A stretch of DNA of 64,000 nucleotides from an uncultured Allomuricauda sp. (GTDB lineage Bacteria; Bacteroidota; Bacteroidia; Flavobacteriales; Flavobacteriaceae): assembly GCF_947501165.1 (NCBI RefSeq), contig NZ_CANMUU010000001.1, forward strand, positions 372,001 to 436,000, given 5' to 3'. Each line of letters begins with the position of its first letter. Position 1 is the stretch's first letter. Below are positions 1 through 8,407 of this stretch, one piece after another. The notes beneath the pieces were generated by a model, which ran no database searches, was not told the DNA's origin, and saw only the letters and a list, made by a program, of their open reading frames with translations. The translations under genes and the position numbers were made by a program.

Positions 1-758
1 CTTACGAAGTGATGACCACCGAGGCGCGTAAACGTATTGAGGCGTTAGAACAATTTACGGAACTGGGAAGTGGCTTCAACATAGCCATGAAAGATTTAGA
101 GATTCGAGGTGCTGGTGATTTGTTGGGTGGTGAGCAAAGTGGTTTTATCAACGAAATTGGTTTTGAGACGTATCAGAAAATATTGGCCGAAGCGATTGAC
201 GAATTAAAAGAGAACGAATTCAAAGAACTATATGATGAGGTGGAAGGTGAAAAGGAAAAAGTCTTTGTAAAGGAAACCCAACTGGACACTGATTTTGAAT
301 TGCTTTTCCCAGATGATTACATCAACAATATCACCGAGCGTCTTAATTTATATACCCAACTAAACGAGGTAACCGACGAAGAAGGTTTGCAAGAATTTGA
401 AACCAAACTAGTAGACCGCTTTGGTGAATTGCCCCATCAAGCTGTAGACCTATTGAATTCGGTTCGCATAAAATGGACGGCCAATAGTATAGGGTTGGAG
501 AAAGTCATTCTCAAAAAAGGAAGGTTCTTAGGGTATTTTATTTCTGACCAACAATCCGATTTTTACCAAAGCCCTGCCTTTACGCAAGTATTGAACTATG
601 TTCAAAAAAATCCAAGAGCTTGCCAACTTAAGGAAAAACAAACCCGCAATGGATTACGATTGTTATTGGTTTTTGATGGAATCAATACCATTTCCCAAGT
701 TCTTCAGGTTTTGAATCCGCTTGTTCCAAAAAAGGACTTCTCAACCGTGAACGAATGA
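1..758 (+). CDS. mfd: Transcription-repair coupling factor Mfd, C-terminal part
   Basis: This is the last ~250 residues of Mfd, the DNA translocase that removes RNA polymerase stalled at lesions and recruits UvrA. The frame is open from base 3, so the gene begins before the window; the GTG/ATG at 9-14 are internal codons. The segment DLEIRGAGDLLGGEQSG is the conserved end of the second helicase lobe and TRG motif. It is followed by the acidic linker and the C-terminal D7 (TRCF) domain, which binds UvrA and is autoinhibitory. The stop overlaps the ATG of the next gene (ATGA), so the two are probably translationally coupled. Identification is firm from the helicase end motif; only the N-terminal domains cannot be checked. 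Confidence 0.96.
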   Translation, partial: YEVMTTEARKRIEALEQFTELGSGFNIAMKDLEIRGAGDLLGGEQSGFINEIGFETYQKILAEAIDELKENEFKELYDEVEGEKEKVFVKETQLDTDFELLFPDDYINNITERLNLYTQLNEVTDEEGLQEFETKLVDRFGELPHQAVDLLNSVRIKWTANSIGLEKVILKKGRFLGYFISDQQSDFYQSPAFTQVLNYVQKNPRACQLKEKQTRNGLRLLLVFDGINTISQVLQVLNPLVPKKDFSTVNE

Positions 759-1462
759 GCCAAAATCAAAAAACCTACTTCAATTGGAGCTCAGGGAAAG
801 ACTCTGCTTTGGCCTTACATTATTTGATACAGCAGGGAAATACTTCCATTGACCGTCTCTTAACTACAGTGAACGGGCACTATAACCGCGTTTCCATGCA
901 CGGTTTGCGCAAAGATGTATTGGAAGCTCAAGCAGAAGCGGTTGAAATCCCATTGGACGTACTGGAGGTTCCTGAAAGCCCATCAATGGAAGAGTACAAC
1001 TCCTTGATGAAAAACAAAGTTCTGGAACTCAAATCAGCAGGGTATACACATACTGTTTTTGGGGATATTTTTTTGGAGGATTTGAAAAAGTATCGCGAAG
1101 ATATGCTTCGCCCATTGGGCATTCAACCGATTTTTCCCATTTGGAAAAAGAACACCAAAGTCTTGCTTCAAGAATTTCTTGAATTAGGCTTTAAGGCAGT
1201 CATTGTCTGCATCAACAACTCCAAGTTGGATAAGTCTTTTTTGGGAAAGGAGCTATCCCTGGAACTCATGGATACGTTACCCGAAGATATAGACCCATGC
1301 GGTGAAAATGGTGAGTTCCATACTTTTTGTTTTGATGGGCCTATTTTTAAACATCCCGTTGCGATTGAATTGGGCGAACACCTATTTAAAAGCTACGATG
1401 ACCCATCAGACAAAATTGAAAAAATTGAATTTGGATTTTGCGATGTGCTTTTAAAGCGCTAA
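755..1462 (+). CDS. Dph6-like ATP pyrophosphatase (diphthine-ammonia ligase family)
   Basis: A 235-residue PP-loop (adenine nucleotide alpha-hydrolase) protein. The ATP-binding loop SSGKDSA lies at residues 12-18, a variant of SGGKDS. A downstream segment, FGDIFLEDLKKYRE, and the late ...DPCGENGEFHTF... motif are typical of the Dph6/MJ0570 family. Archaeal and eukaryotic members amidate diphthine on elongation factor 2. Bacteria have no diphthamide, so the true substrate here is unknown. The start ATG overlaps the mfd stop. Its 3' end overlaps the convergent serine hydrolase gene by 12 bases. The family call is strong; the reaction is not established. Confidence 0.85.
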   Translation: MSQNQKTYFNWSSGKDSALALHYLIQQGNTSIDRLLTTVNGHYNRVSMHGLRKDVLEAQAEAVEIPLDVLEVPESPSMEEYNSLMKNKVLELKSAGYTHTVFGDIFLEDLKKYREDMLRPLGIQPIFPIWKKNTKVLLQEFLELGFKAVIVCINNSKLDKSFLGKELSLELMDTLPEDIDPCGENGEFHTFCFDGPIFKHPVAIELGEHLFKSYDDPSDKIEKIEFGFCDVLLKR

Positions 1463-2602
1463 ATACACCTGCTTTACAAATTCCCCGATTTTATTGGGCT
1501 CCAACCAGCGTGTTACAATAACTAGGTCCTTCTCTTGGTCCACCACAATGAAATTGCCTCCAAAACCAGCTGCATAGAACACATGCTCGGGCACGCCTTC
1601 CCAATACCGATTGCCCTCTTTCTGGTTCAACCACCACATATAGCCATAATTCACATTGGGCACGGATGGTGTTGTAGCTTTTTCAATCCAAGTCTCACTT
1701 AACATGCGTTTCCCATTCCAAACTCCATTGTTCTGGAACAACAACCCAAATCGAGCCATATCTTCCGTGCTAATAAACAAACCTGCTCCAGAGTGTCCTC
1801 CTCCTGTAACTGACTTCATCTTTAAACCATCAATGGTAGTCCAAGCATGGTCATAACCAAACCAGCGCCATGTTGTGGATGCGTCAATAGCATCCATAAG
1901 GTTTTCTTTAAGCACTTTGGGCATGGGGTTTCTCCATATGTGTGTCAATGAATACGCTAAAACATTTACGCGAACGTCATTGTACTCCATTACGGTTCCA
2001 GGTTCGCGAAGCTCTCTGTATTTCCAATCATCCAAACCCCCTTCACGTGGAGGCCTATCGGCCCAATCTTTAATGCCCCAAAGTTCCCCACTCCAATCTG
2101 AATTTTGTTGCAATAAATGCTCCCAACTGATTTTGGAATTGTGTGCCCCATCAAAAGTACCATCCCAAACATACTGACCCACTTTATCTTCTGTGTTTGA
2201 AATCAGCCCTTTGTCGAAAGCCAATCCTGCCATAGTGGACAAAAAACTTTTCGTCACACTGAAGGTCATGTCCACCCGTCGAGTATCGCCCCAAGAGGTA
2301 ACCAGGTACCCATCCTTTAAAATCATCCCTGCAGGACCACCACGTTTTTTGGTCGGTCCCAAAATCTCATGAAACGGCTCTCTTTCAAATCCTTTTAAAA
2401 TTGCTCGACGCAAATCTTTGGAACCAGAATACTCGTTTTCCTTGGCAAAGTCAATGGCTTTGGCCAATGCCTGCGAATCGTATGAAAACTTTTTGGAGTT
2501 GATGGTTGCCCATTCCGCGTTGCGTTCCGGAAAATAGGAATCTTGTGCCTGCAATGGATACCAAAGAAATAAGATAAGGAATAAAAAAAGTATGGACTTC
2601 AT
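1451..2602 (-). CDS. Secreted serine hydrolase, class C beta-lactamase family
   Basis: A protein of about 383 residues related to AmpC-type beta-lactamases, DD-peptidases and esterases. The catalytic SxxK is visible as SVTK about 115 residues in, after the conserved context DMTF. A Y-x-N-type second motif is plausible at EYNDVRVN, and HSGAGLF is a likely KTG-box equivalent (HSG). The ATG at 2602 is chosen over the one at 2623 because it starts directly with a basic residue and a hydrophobic signal peptide (MKSILFLFLILFLWYPLQAQ). The product should be periplasmic or exported. The substrate cannot be read from sequence; esterase or peptidase roles are more common than true beta-lactamase activity in such genomic settings. 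Confidence 0.85.
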   Translation of the reverse strand: MKSILFLFLILFLWYPLQAQDSYFPERNAEWATINSKKFSYDSQALAKAIDFAKENEYSGSKDLRRAILKGFEREPFHEILGPTKKRGGPAGMILKDGYLVTSWGDTRRVDMTFSVTKSFLSTMAGLAFDKGLISNTEDKVGQYVWDGTFDGAHNSKISWEHLLQQNSDWSGELWGIKDWADRPPREGGLDDWKYRELREPGTVMEYNDVRVNVLAYSLTHIWRNPMPKVLKENLMDAIDASTTWRWFGYDHAWTTIDGLKMKSVTGGGHSGAGLFISTEDMARFGLLFQNNGVWNGKRMLSETWIEKATTPSVPNVNYGYMWWLNQKEGNRYWEGVPEHVFYAAGFGGNFIVVDQEKDLVIVTRWLEPNKIGEFVKQVYLAL

Positions 2603-2664
2603 GCTTAAAATTTTTAAGTGCATGAAGTTAGTGATTATTGAAAGGTGCTCGACTTAGAAAAACC

Positions 2665-4644
2665 TTAGAATCTTTTTTTCAATACCAGTTCTCCGTCGGT
2701 ATCAAAATACCTCCAAGTGCCTATCTGAATATCCTTTCGGAAACGACCGGTTATCTTTTCCTTTCCATTCGAATGGTATTCGGTATAGCGTCCATGTTTG
2801 AGTCCGTCTTTAAGTTCCACTTCAAATCGAATGGTTCCGTTGGCATACTTTCTGCTGAAAGTTTTGGCCGTCAAATCATTGGGATAAATGGGTCTTAGGT
2901 TGAAAACAGCTTCTGTAATCTCTTTGGTTTTAGAAATTTGGTCTCCAGCCCTAGATGTATTTGACACTTCCTGGAATTGAAAGCTTTCTTTCACCTCTGC
3001 CACATCCTTGTAATCAACAACAATTCTGCTTTCAAATACATCATCCTCAGGTTTCATTTGAATACCAATCTGTGGAAAACAAATAATGAAGTCCTTATTT
3101 TTTCGCATTTGCGATTTGGTCTTTCCATCCGCCAGAGCATACATGTTATTGTAGAGCACCGGGACATTGCTGTAAAGAAATAAGCTTGACTTTTTTTCAA
3201 AACGTTTCTCAAACGCTTTAAAATCTTTCGAAGTCGACAGGGTTTGTTTTTCTATAACATCATTTATGATACTCTTTAGTGTATTTGGATTGTTACTGAA
3301 CACCGCATAGTCATCAATAAGGGTAAAGTAGGGTTTGTCCAATTCCTTAAACCGATTGCCCAATAGAATTTTAAAAAAACCTTTTATGGACAAGAAATTA
3401 ATCTCGTGCTGCCTGTAACTTACCGTCTTAAACTTGACCGGAGTCTTTTTTCGGATTTGATTTAAAATAAAGTCCAATTTTGTTTTTGCATCGTCACTAT
3501 CATTGGTCTTTAATACCAAGGCCATATCGTTTTTACCTTTTGATATCTGGGATTCAATCTGCAGTAAAGCTATTTCATCCCCAATCCAACTGACAAAATG
3601 TTCCTCAATATCAATTTTTAAGAACTTTTCCAGTTTTTCAATCCCCGTTTGGTAATTCTCAAACTGTTTGGGGTCATCTTGTTGTACGGCCTTAAAGTTG
3701 TCATAGAACTTAGAAAAACTATCAAATCCATAGCTTAGATAAAGCGCAGTACGTTTAGGGGCAATTTCTGGAATACTTCTTTTGGCAGTGCCAGATTTCT
3801 GCAAAGCTTCCAAATAGCTCTCATTGGTATTGCTAATGTTCGTAAACCCATTTGCGGTTAGCGTGTTGTTTTTGTTCAGGTCAAAATGGAATCCAGAAAA
3901 AAGAAAATTTTCACTTACACGATTTACCCAATCACCAGGCCTATCCGAAAATGCAGTGATGTAATTATCCAAATAATTGTACTGCACATACAGGCGAAAC
4001 AAATCCTCAAAACCCACTTTTTCATTGATTTGAATGAAATTTAGATTTCTTCCCAAAACAGGTTCTTCATATTGGTCTATTGAAGCTTCCACCAAAGAAT
4101 GGGTGTACGAGGCAATCAATTGATTTTTAATGAAGGCCAAAGACATGGTTTTCTTACTTGTTCGATCATAGATTTCCAAAATCTCATGCTCATGATACTT
4201 TCGTTTGCTCAAGGTGTAATTGTTATTCAAAAGCGTATTCAAATACGTTTTGAGCAATTTGAGCTTGGCAATGCGCTTTAAATCCAATACATAAAAAATA
4301 CCATAATCCTTGGGAGAGATCATATGAACTGAGATGAACAAGGAACGGTCATCCAAAAATTCAAACAATCTACGTTGATCATTGAACACCGTATCGACTT
4401 CTTGAATGTTGGAAGTGAGCTCTGAGAAATAATCGTTTTTCAATAAATGCTCCCAGGCTTCACTCTCCCGTATCTTTTTCCAACTTTTAACTGGTTTTTC
4501 GGATTCAATTACGAAAACCGCATCTTTTGGAATAAGATAAATGGACTGCAAATTGTTCTTGGGAGATAGTACAAGAAGATATACCAGATAGCCCACATAA
4601 ATCAACATAGCGGCCAACAGTCCAAAAAAGATTTTTTTTCTCAT
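2665..4644 (-). CDS. Membrane-anchored hypothetical protein with C-terminal MORN-like repeats
   Basis: A 659-residue protein with an N-terminal uncleaved membrane anchor (residues ~3-28, KKIFFGLLAAMLIYVGYLVY). A long periplasmic-type alpha/beta region follows, resembling DUF3352-like proteins (YLIPKDAVFVIESEKPV near the start), though I am not certain of that match. The last ~60 residues contain repeats of the type NGTIRFEVELKDGLKHGRY and GKEKITGRFRKDIQIGTW, which are MORN/YwqK-like. MORN repeats commonly sit in membrane-associated proteins. No catalytic motif is seen. The gene stands alone on the minus strand, with a 116-base gap to the divergent membrane protein at 4761. Confidence 0.7.
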   Translation of the reverse strand: MRKKIFFGLLAAMLIYVGYLVYLLVLSPKNNLQSIYLIPKDAVFVIESEKPVKSWKKIRESEAWEHLLKNDYFSELTSNIQEVDTVFNDQRRLFEFLDDRSLFISVHMISPKDYGIFYVLDLKRIAKLKLLKTYLNTLLNNNYTLSKRKYHEHEILEIYDRTSKKTMSLAFIKNQLIASYTHSLVEASIDQYEEPVLGRNLNFIQINEKVGFEDLFRLYVQYNYLDNYITAFSDRPGDWVNRVSENFLFSGFHFDLNKNNTLTANGFTNISNTNESYLEALQKSGTAKRSIPEIAPKRTALYLSYGFDSFSKFYDNFKAVQQDDPKQFENYQTGIEKLEKFLKIDIEEHFVSWIGDEIALLQIESQISKGKNDMALVLKTNDSDDAKTKLDFILNQIRKKTPVKFKTVSYRQHEINFLSIKGFFKILLGNRFKELDKPYFTLIDDYAVFSNNPNTLKSIINDVIEKQTLSTSKDFKAFEKRFEKKSSLFLYSNVPVLYNNMYALADGKTKSQMRKNKDFIICFPQIGIQMKPEDDVFESRIVVDYKDVAEVKESFQFQEVSNTSRAGDQISKTKEITEAVFNLRPIYPNDLTAKTFSRKYANGTIRFEVELKDGLKHGRYTEYHSNGKEKITGRFRKDIQIGTWRYFDTDGELVLKKRF

Positions 4645-4760
4645 GTAAAGGGATGAATGAAATCCTTAATTACAACGAAAATCCTCTGATTTTAGTCTGT
4701 TTGAAAGTTTACTGCGCTAAGTGATTTTCCTACTTTAAACGATAATACCTATTTTTAACA

Positions 4761-5666
4761 ATGGCCTCCGTTGAAAAAAAGGTTTCTCCCCTTTACCAGT
4801 TTTTACTTTCAAACAAAACCAAGGAAATCTTTGAGCGGTTTACCTTAAAAATCGCCATACTAAGTTTCATCGTTCATCTGGCCTTGATTTACATCAACCA
4901 ATTCACCCCATTGTTCAATATACAATCTGAGCTTTTGGGTAATCCGATAGGTGCGATCTATACCCCATTTTCTTTCATACTATTATATGAGGTATACCTA
5001 CTCATTTTTTACTTGCCTAGATCAATTACAACTTACATTAGTAAGCAATATGAGATAATCAGTCTAATAATCATTCGTAGGCTATTTAAGGATTTGTCCA
5101 ATCTTAAGTTAAGCTCTGATTGGTTTAGCATTAAGGGTGATCTTCAATTTACCTACGATATTGTTGCTTCTGTTTTGCTTTTTTATCTCCTGTATTGGTT
5201 TTATAGATTAAATACGAACCGAAAAAAGATGTCTGCTCAAAATACCCCATTGGCAGTTGACATTGAAAAGTTTATACGTTTAAAAAAGATGATTGCAATA
5301 GGTCTAGTACCCATTCTATTGGTTCTAGCTATTTATTCTTTGGGAAGTTGGTCGTATGAAACCTTTCTTATTGGAAATAATGACATTGATTCCATCAAAA
5401 ACATTAATAATGTTTTTTTTGATGAATTCTTTACCGTTCTTATAATCGTTGATGTTATTTTATTGTTGGTATCTTTTTTCTATACAGATAAGTTCCATAA
5501 AGTAATTCGGAATTCGGGCTTTGTGATTTCCACTATTCTTATTCGACTCTCATTTTCAGTGGATGGTATAGTAAACACCATCTTAATTGTAGCTGCAGTT
5601 GTCTTCGGCCTTTTGATTTTGGCCATACACAATACCTATGAAAAACATCTTCCCATAAAAGATTGA
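4761..5666 (+). CDS. Hypothetical multi-pass membrane protein
   Basis: A 301-residue protein I do not recognise. It has several hydrophobic stretches consistent with 6-7 transmembrane helices: around residues 28-48, 68-88, ~130-150, 175-195, ~225-245 and 255-290. A charged loop, NRKKMSAQNTPLAVDIEKFIRLKKM, lies before the fourth helix. There is no signal peptide and no recognisable transporter or enzyme motif. It is divergent from the MORN-repeat protein and convergent, only 3 bases apart, with the ACT-like gene. Codon use and coding continuity look genuine. The function is unknown. Confidence 0.7.
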   Translation: MASVEKKVSPLYQFLLSNKTKEIFERFTLKIAILSFIVHLALIYINQFTPLFNIQSELLGNPIGAIYTPFSFILLYEVYLLIFYLPRSITTYISKQYEIISLIIIRRLFKDLSNLKLSSDWFSIKGDLQFTYDIVASVLLFYLLYWFYRLNTNRKKMSAQNTPLAVDIEKFIRLKKMIAIGLVPILLVLAIYSLGSWSYETFLIGNNDIDSIKNINNVFFDEFFTVLIIVDVILLLVSFFYTDKFHKVIRNSGFVISTILIRLSFSVDGIVNTILIVAAVVFGLLILAIHNTYEKHLPIKD

Positions 5667-5669
5667 GTA

Positions 5670-6329
5670 TTACAATGATTTCAGGTCTTTGATAGTTTTA
5701 AAGGCAACATCCACCTGTTCCTCATTTACCAAAATGGTAAACTCATTGGTTGTAGAAATTACTTCGTAGAGTACAATACCTTCCCAGGCCAAACGCTGAA
5801 AAATGAAATAGTAGATTCCAGGTACGGAAACATTTTCCGCCGGTAATTTTACCGTGATTGAAGAGAGGTTTTCAGCTTTTTGTGTGCACCGCTCATTGGC
5901 AAAAAACTTTTCCACTACGCCATCCATGGTATTGCTGATAACAATGTTGATTTCATTTACTCCCCTTGATGACGTGTAGAAAACATCTTGGTTCACGTTA
6001 ACCTCTTCCAAAAGTTGAGCCTGTTGCCTTAATATGGTATCTGAGGCCAAAAAGGTGTAGTCGGTTAGGTTTGAGCGAACAGTGATTTCACCAATATTCT
6101 TAAGTACCTTAACTATACGGTGGGTGGCTCGAAATTCCAAATCATCTGAAAGGCGTTTTAGGGCCATGACCACAGCACCATCTTTAACATCCTTTCCTAG
6201 AGCTTCTGAAATTTCCGGTTTAATCTGCCTAGAAAGAGAGGTAAGATTTATAATTCCCTGTGCTAATGCACTTTGAAGGAATGGCTTTTTCTTTATGTAA
6301 TGCTCTACAACAGCTGATATGGTTTTCAT
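5670..6329 (-). CDS. ACT-like domain protein (often labelled aspartate kinase-like)
   Basis: A 219-residue conserved protein. The N-terminal ~95 residues are helical and winged-helix-like (MKTISAVVEHYIKKKPFLQSAL...GAVVMALKRLSDD). The C-terminal ~120 residues resemble tandem ACT domains, with segments such as INIVISNTMDGVVEKFF and PGIYYFIFQRLAWEGIVLYEV. Similar Bacteroidota proteins are sometimes called aspartokinase because of the ACT part, but no kinase domain is present, so that name should not be used. A sensory or regulatory role is plausible from the HTH-like plus ACT layout. This is inference, not shown. Confidence 0.65.
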   Translation of the reverse strand: MKTISAVVEHYIKKKPFLQSALAQGIINLTSLSRQIKPEISEALGKDVKDGAVVMALKRLSDDLEFRATHRIVKVLKNIGEITVRSNLTDYTFLASDTILRQQAQLLEEVNVNQDVFYTSSRGVNEINIVISNTMDGVVEKFFANERCTQKAENLSSITVKLPAENVSVPGIYYFIFQRLAWEGIVLYEVISTTNEFTILVNEEQVDVAFKTIKDLKSL

Positions 6330-6380
6330 TTGATTGATTTTGCATCAAAAATAACAAATTGTTACAAATAACACAAGTAG

Positions 6381-6740
6381 TTAAAAATGATGGAACGCAC
6401 TTTCTAAATGCTCTATTTCCATCCCTTTTGAACTTCTTTTGACGATTATTACATCAAATCGCACTTCCAAATCCAAATTGTTTTCTTCCACATAATGGTC
6501 TGCAGCTTTGACCAATCTTTTAATTTTTCCTTGATTAATTACCTGGGTAATATCCTCCAGAAACTCAGATGTTCTGGATTTCACCTCAACCACGATAAGG
6601 GTATCCTCGTTTTGTGCAAGAATATCAATTTCCGCCCTATCGTATCTATAGTTTTGTTTAAGGATTTGATATCCTTTTTTCATTAAAAAATCCGCGGCAA
6701 TTCGCTCTCCTTCGTGTCCAAAAGCGTTATGTTGACCCAT
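6381..6740 (-). CDS. YraN family (UPF0102) nuclease-like protein
   Basis: A 119-residue protein. It begins with the typical G-x-x-GE-x-x-A-x-x-FL-x-x-KGY pattern (GHEGERIAADFLMKKGYQIL) and has the PD-(D/E)xK-like core RAEIDILAQ...LIVVEVKSR, which supplies the D and E-x-K residues. YraN proteins are small predicted endonuclease-fold proteins of poorly defined function, possibly in DNA uptake or repair. Length and motif order are normal for the family. It is transcribed on the minus strand in the same direction as the ACT-like gene, with a 51-base gap. Confidence 0.9.
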   Translation of the reverse strand: MGQHNAFGHEGERIAADFLMKKGYQILKQNYRYDRAEIDILAQNEDTLIVVEVKSRTSEFLEDITQVINQGKIKRLVKAADHYVEENNLDLEVRFDVIIVKRSSKGMEIEHLESAFHHF

Positions 6741-6911
6741 AAATATTGAAAAATAGAAAAAAAAGTGTGCATTTCATCGAAAAATTTGGTGCTTAATCCT
6801 CATCATTGCGTTTACATTGTAATTTGTGAGCTCTTTTCAGAACCACACCAACGCTAAGCTAGACATATAGTTGCCCCAAAACTATGGACCTATTTAACGC
6901 CGAACATTGCT

Positions 6912-8396
6912 ATGGAGTACTTTATTAATTGTAATTCCTCAACCTTGGCGCCGTATACAACTCCTTTAGATGAGTTACGTGCTGCCCATTTGTACCGAAG
7001 GCTTGGTTTTAGTGCCTCGGTCCAAACCATTAATGCTGCTGTAGGGCAATCTGCAGAAGCCTTAGTAGACAATCTTGTAGACCAAGCTTTGGCTGCCCCA
7101 GTAATTCCAGCTCCCCTATGGGCAGATTGGAACAACGACAATTATCCAGAAGATGATGACCTTGCACGCCAGTTACGTAGAGCGCAGCAAGAAGAATTTG
7201 AAACTGCTTATGGTAATGCCCTTTTGGATAACAATTTAAGGGACAGACTAAGTTTCTTTTGGCACAATCATTTTGTTACTGAGATTGATGTTTATCGATG
7301 TAATTCTTTCTTGTACTATTACATCAATTGTCTTCAAAGAAATGCACTGGGTAATTTCAAAACCTTTGTAAGTGAAATCGGTTTAACCAGCGCCATGCTC
7401 TATTATTTGGATGGTGCCCGAAACCGAGGAAACAACCCCAATGAAAACTATGCTCGTGAGCTTTATGAGCTATTTACTTTGGGTGAAGGTAATGGCTACA
7501 CGGAAGAAGATATCATTGAAACAGCTAAATCTCTATCCGGTTACACCAATCGAGGAGACGTAGGTTGCACCCAAGTAACCTTTAATCCCGAAGACTTTAA
7601 TACAGATAATAAAACCATTTTAGGGCAAACTGGAAACTGGGGATACGATGATACCATCGACATTCTCTTTAATGAACGCCCCAACGAAATAGCCAATTTT
7701 ATTTGTAAAAAGCTTTACGAATATTTTGTGCATCCTGATTCTGATGATGATATGGGCAATGCCCAGACCATTATCTCGGGGCTGGCTGCGACCTTTGTTG
7801 CCAATAACTTTGAATTGGCACCGGTAATGAGACAACTTTTCAAAAGCCAGCACTTTTTTGATGAAAACGCTATTGGAGTTATTATAAAAAGTCCTTTTGA
7901 TTTATATAATGCTCTTCTAAAAGAGACCAATTTTGCTTACGACGATAACATCGTACAAAACATTATTGACTCCTCAAGATTGATTGGTCAAGAAATGTTT
8001 GATCCATTCGATGTGGCAGGTTGGCAAAGAGATAGGGAGTGGATTAACACCAATTTCATTATTGGTCGCTGGTTGACTTCGGAGGTATTTGTCCAAGCGT
8101 TCTTCCAATCCAATCGAGAACAGTTTAGGACATTTGGTATTGAGGCCGCCGGAGCTGGTGGAGCCACGGAAACGGATCCAAATGTTGTGGCAAGGGCCAT
8201 AATTGACAAGTTATTGCCGAAAGGTTTATTGACTGATGCCGATTACGACAGGGCAATTGTTGTTTTCCGCGAGCCTTACGAAGACAATAACGTCTACGAG
8301 ACAGGGTCTTGGAACATGACCTTGGATGATGCAGATACCCAAGTATACTTACTGCTGCTTCATCTTGTTAGAGAACCCGAATTTCAACTTAAATAA
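6912..8396 (+). CDS. DUF1800 family protein
   Basis: A 494-residue DUF1800 protein. Landmarks are the opening HLYRRLGFSAS, then RDRLSFFWHNHF, ENYARELYELFTLGEGNGYTEEDI (the most conserved block) and, late, QMFDP-like FDPFDVAGW. The family is widespread in Bacteroidota and almost always sits next to a DUF1501 gene, as here (11 bases apart), so the two probably act together. No biochemical role is established. No signal peptide can be seen: the frame upstream of 6912 reaches a stop at 6855 without another ATG. The N-terminus nevertheless matches the family start. The partner protein carries export signals. Confidence 0.9.
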   Translation: MEYFINCNSSTLAPYTTPLDELRAAHLYRRLGFSASVQTINAAVGQSAEALVDNLVDQALAAPVIPAPLWADWNNDNYPEDDDLARQLRRAQQEEFETAYGNALLDNNLRDRLSFFWHNHFVTEIDVYRCNSFLYYYINCLQRNALGNFKTFVSEIGLTSAMLYYLDGARNRGNNPNENYARELYELFTLGEGNGYTEEDIIETAKSLSGYTNRGDVGCTQVTFNPEDFNTDNKTILGQTGNWGYDDTIDILFNERPNEIANFICKKLYEYFVHPDSDDDMGNAQTIISGLAATFVANNFELAPVMRQLFKSQHFFDENAIGVIIKSPFDLYNALLKETNFAYDDNIVQNIIDSSRLIGQEMFDPFDVAGWQRDREWINTNFIIGRWLTSEVFVQAFFQSNREQFRTFGIEAAGAGGATETDPNVVARAIIDKLLPKGLLTDADYDRAIVVFREPYEDNNVYETGSWNMTLDDADTQVYLLLLHLVREPEFQLK

Positions 8397-8407
8397 CCCC
8401 TACAATT

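Noticed and set aside
5670..6329. Aspartate kinase
   Set aside because: Only ACT-like regulatory domains are seen. The amino-acid kinase domain is absent.
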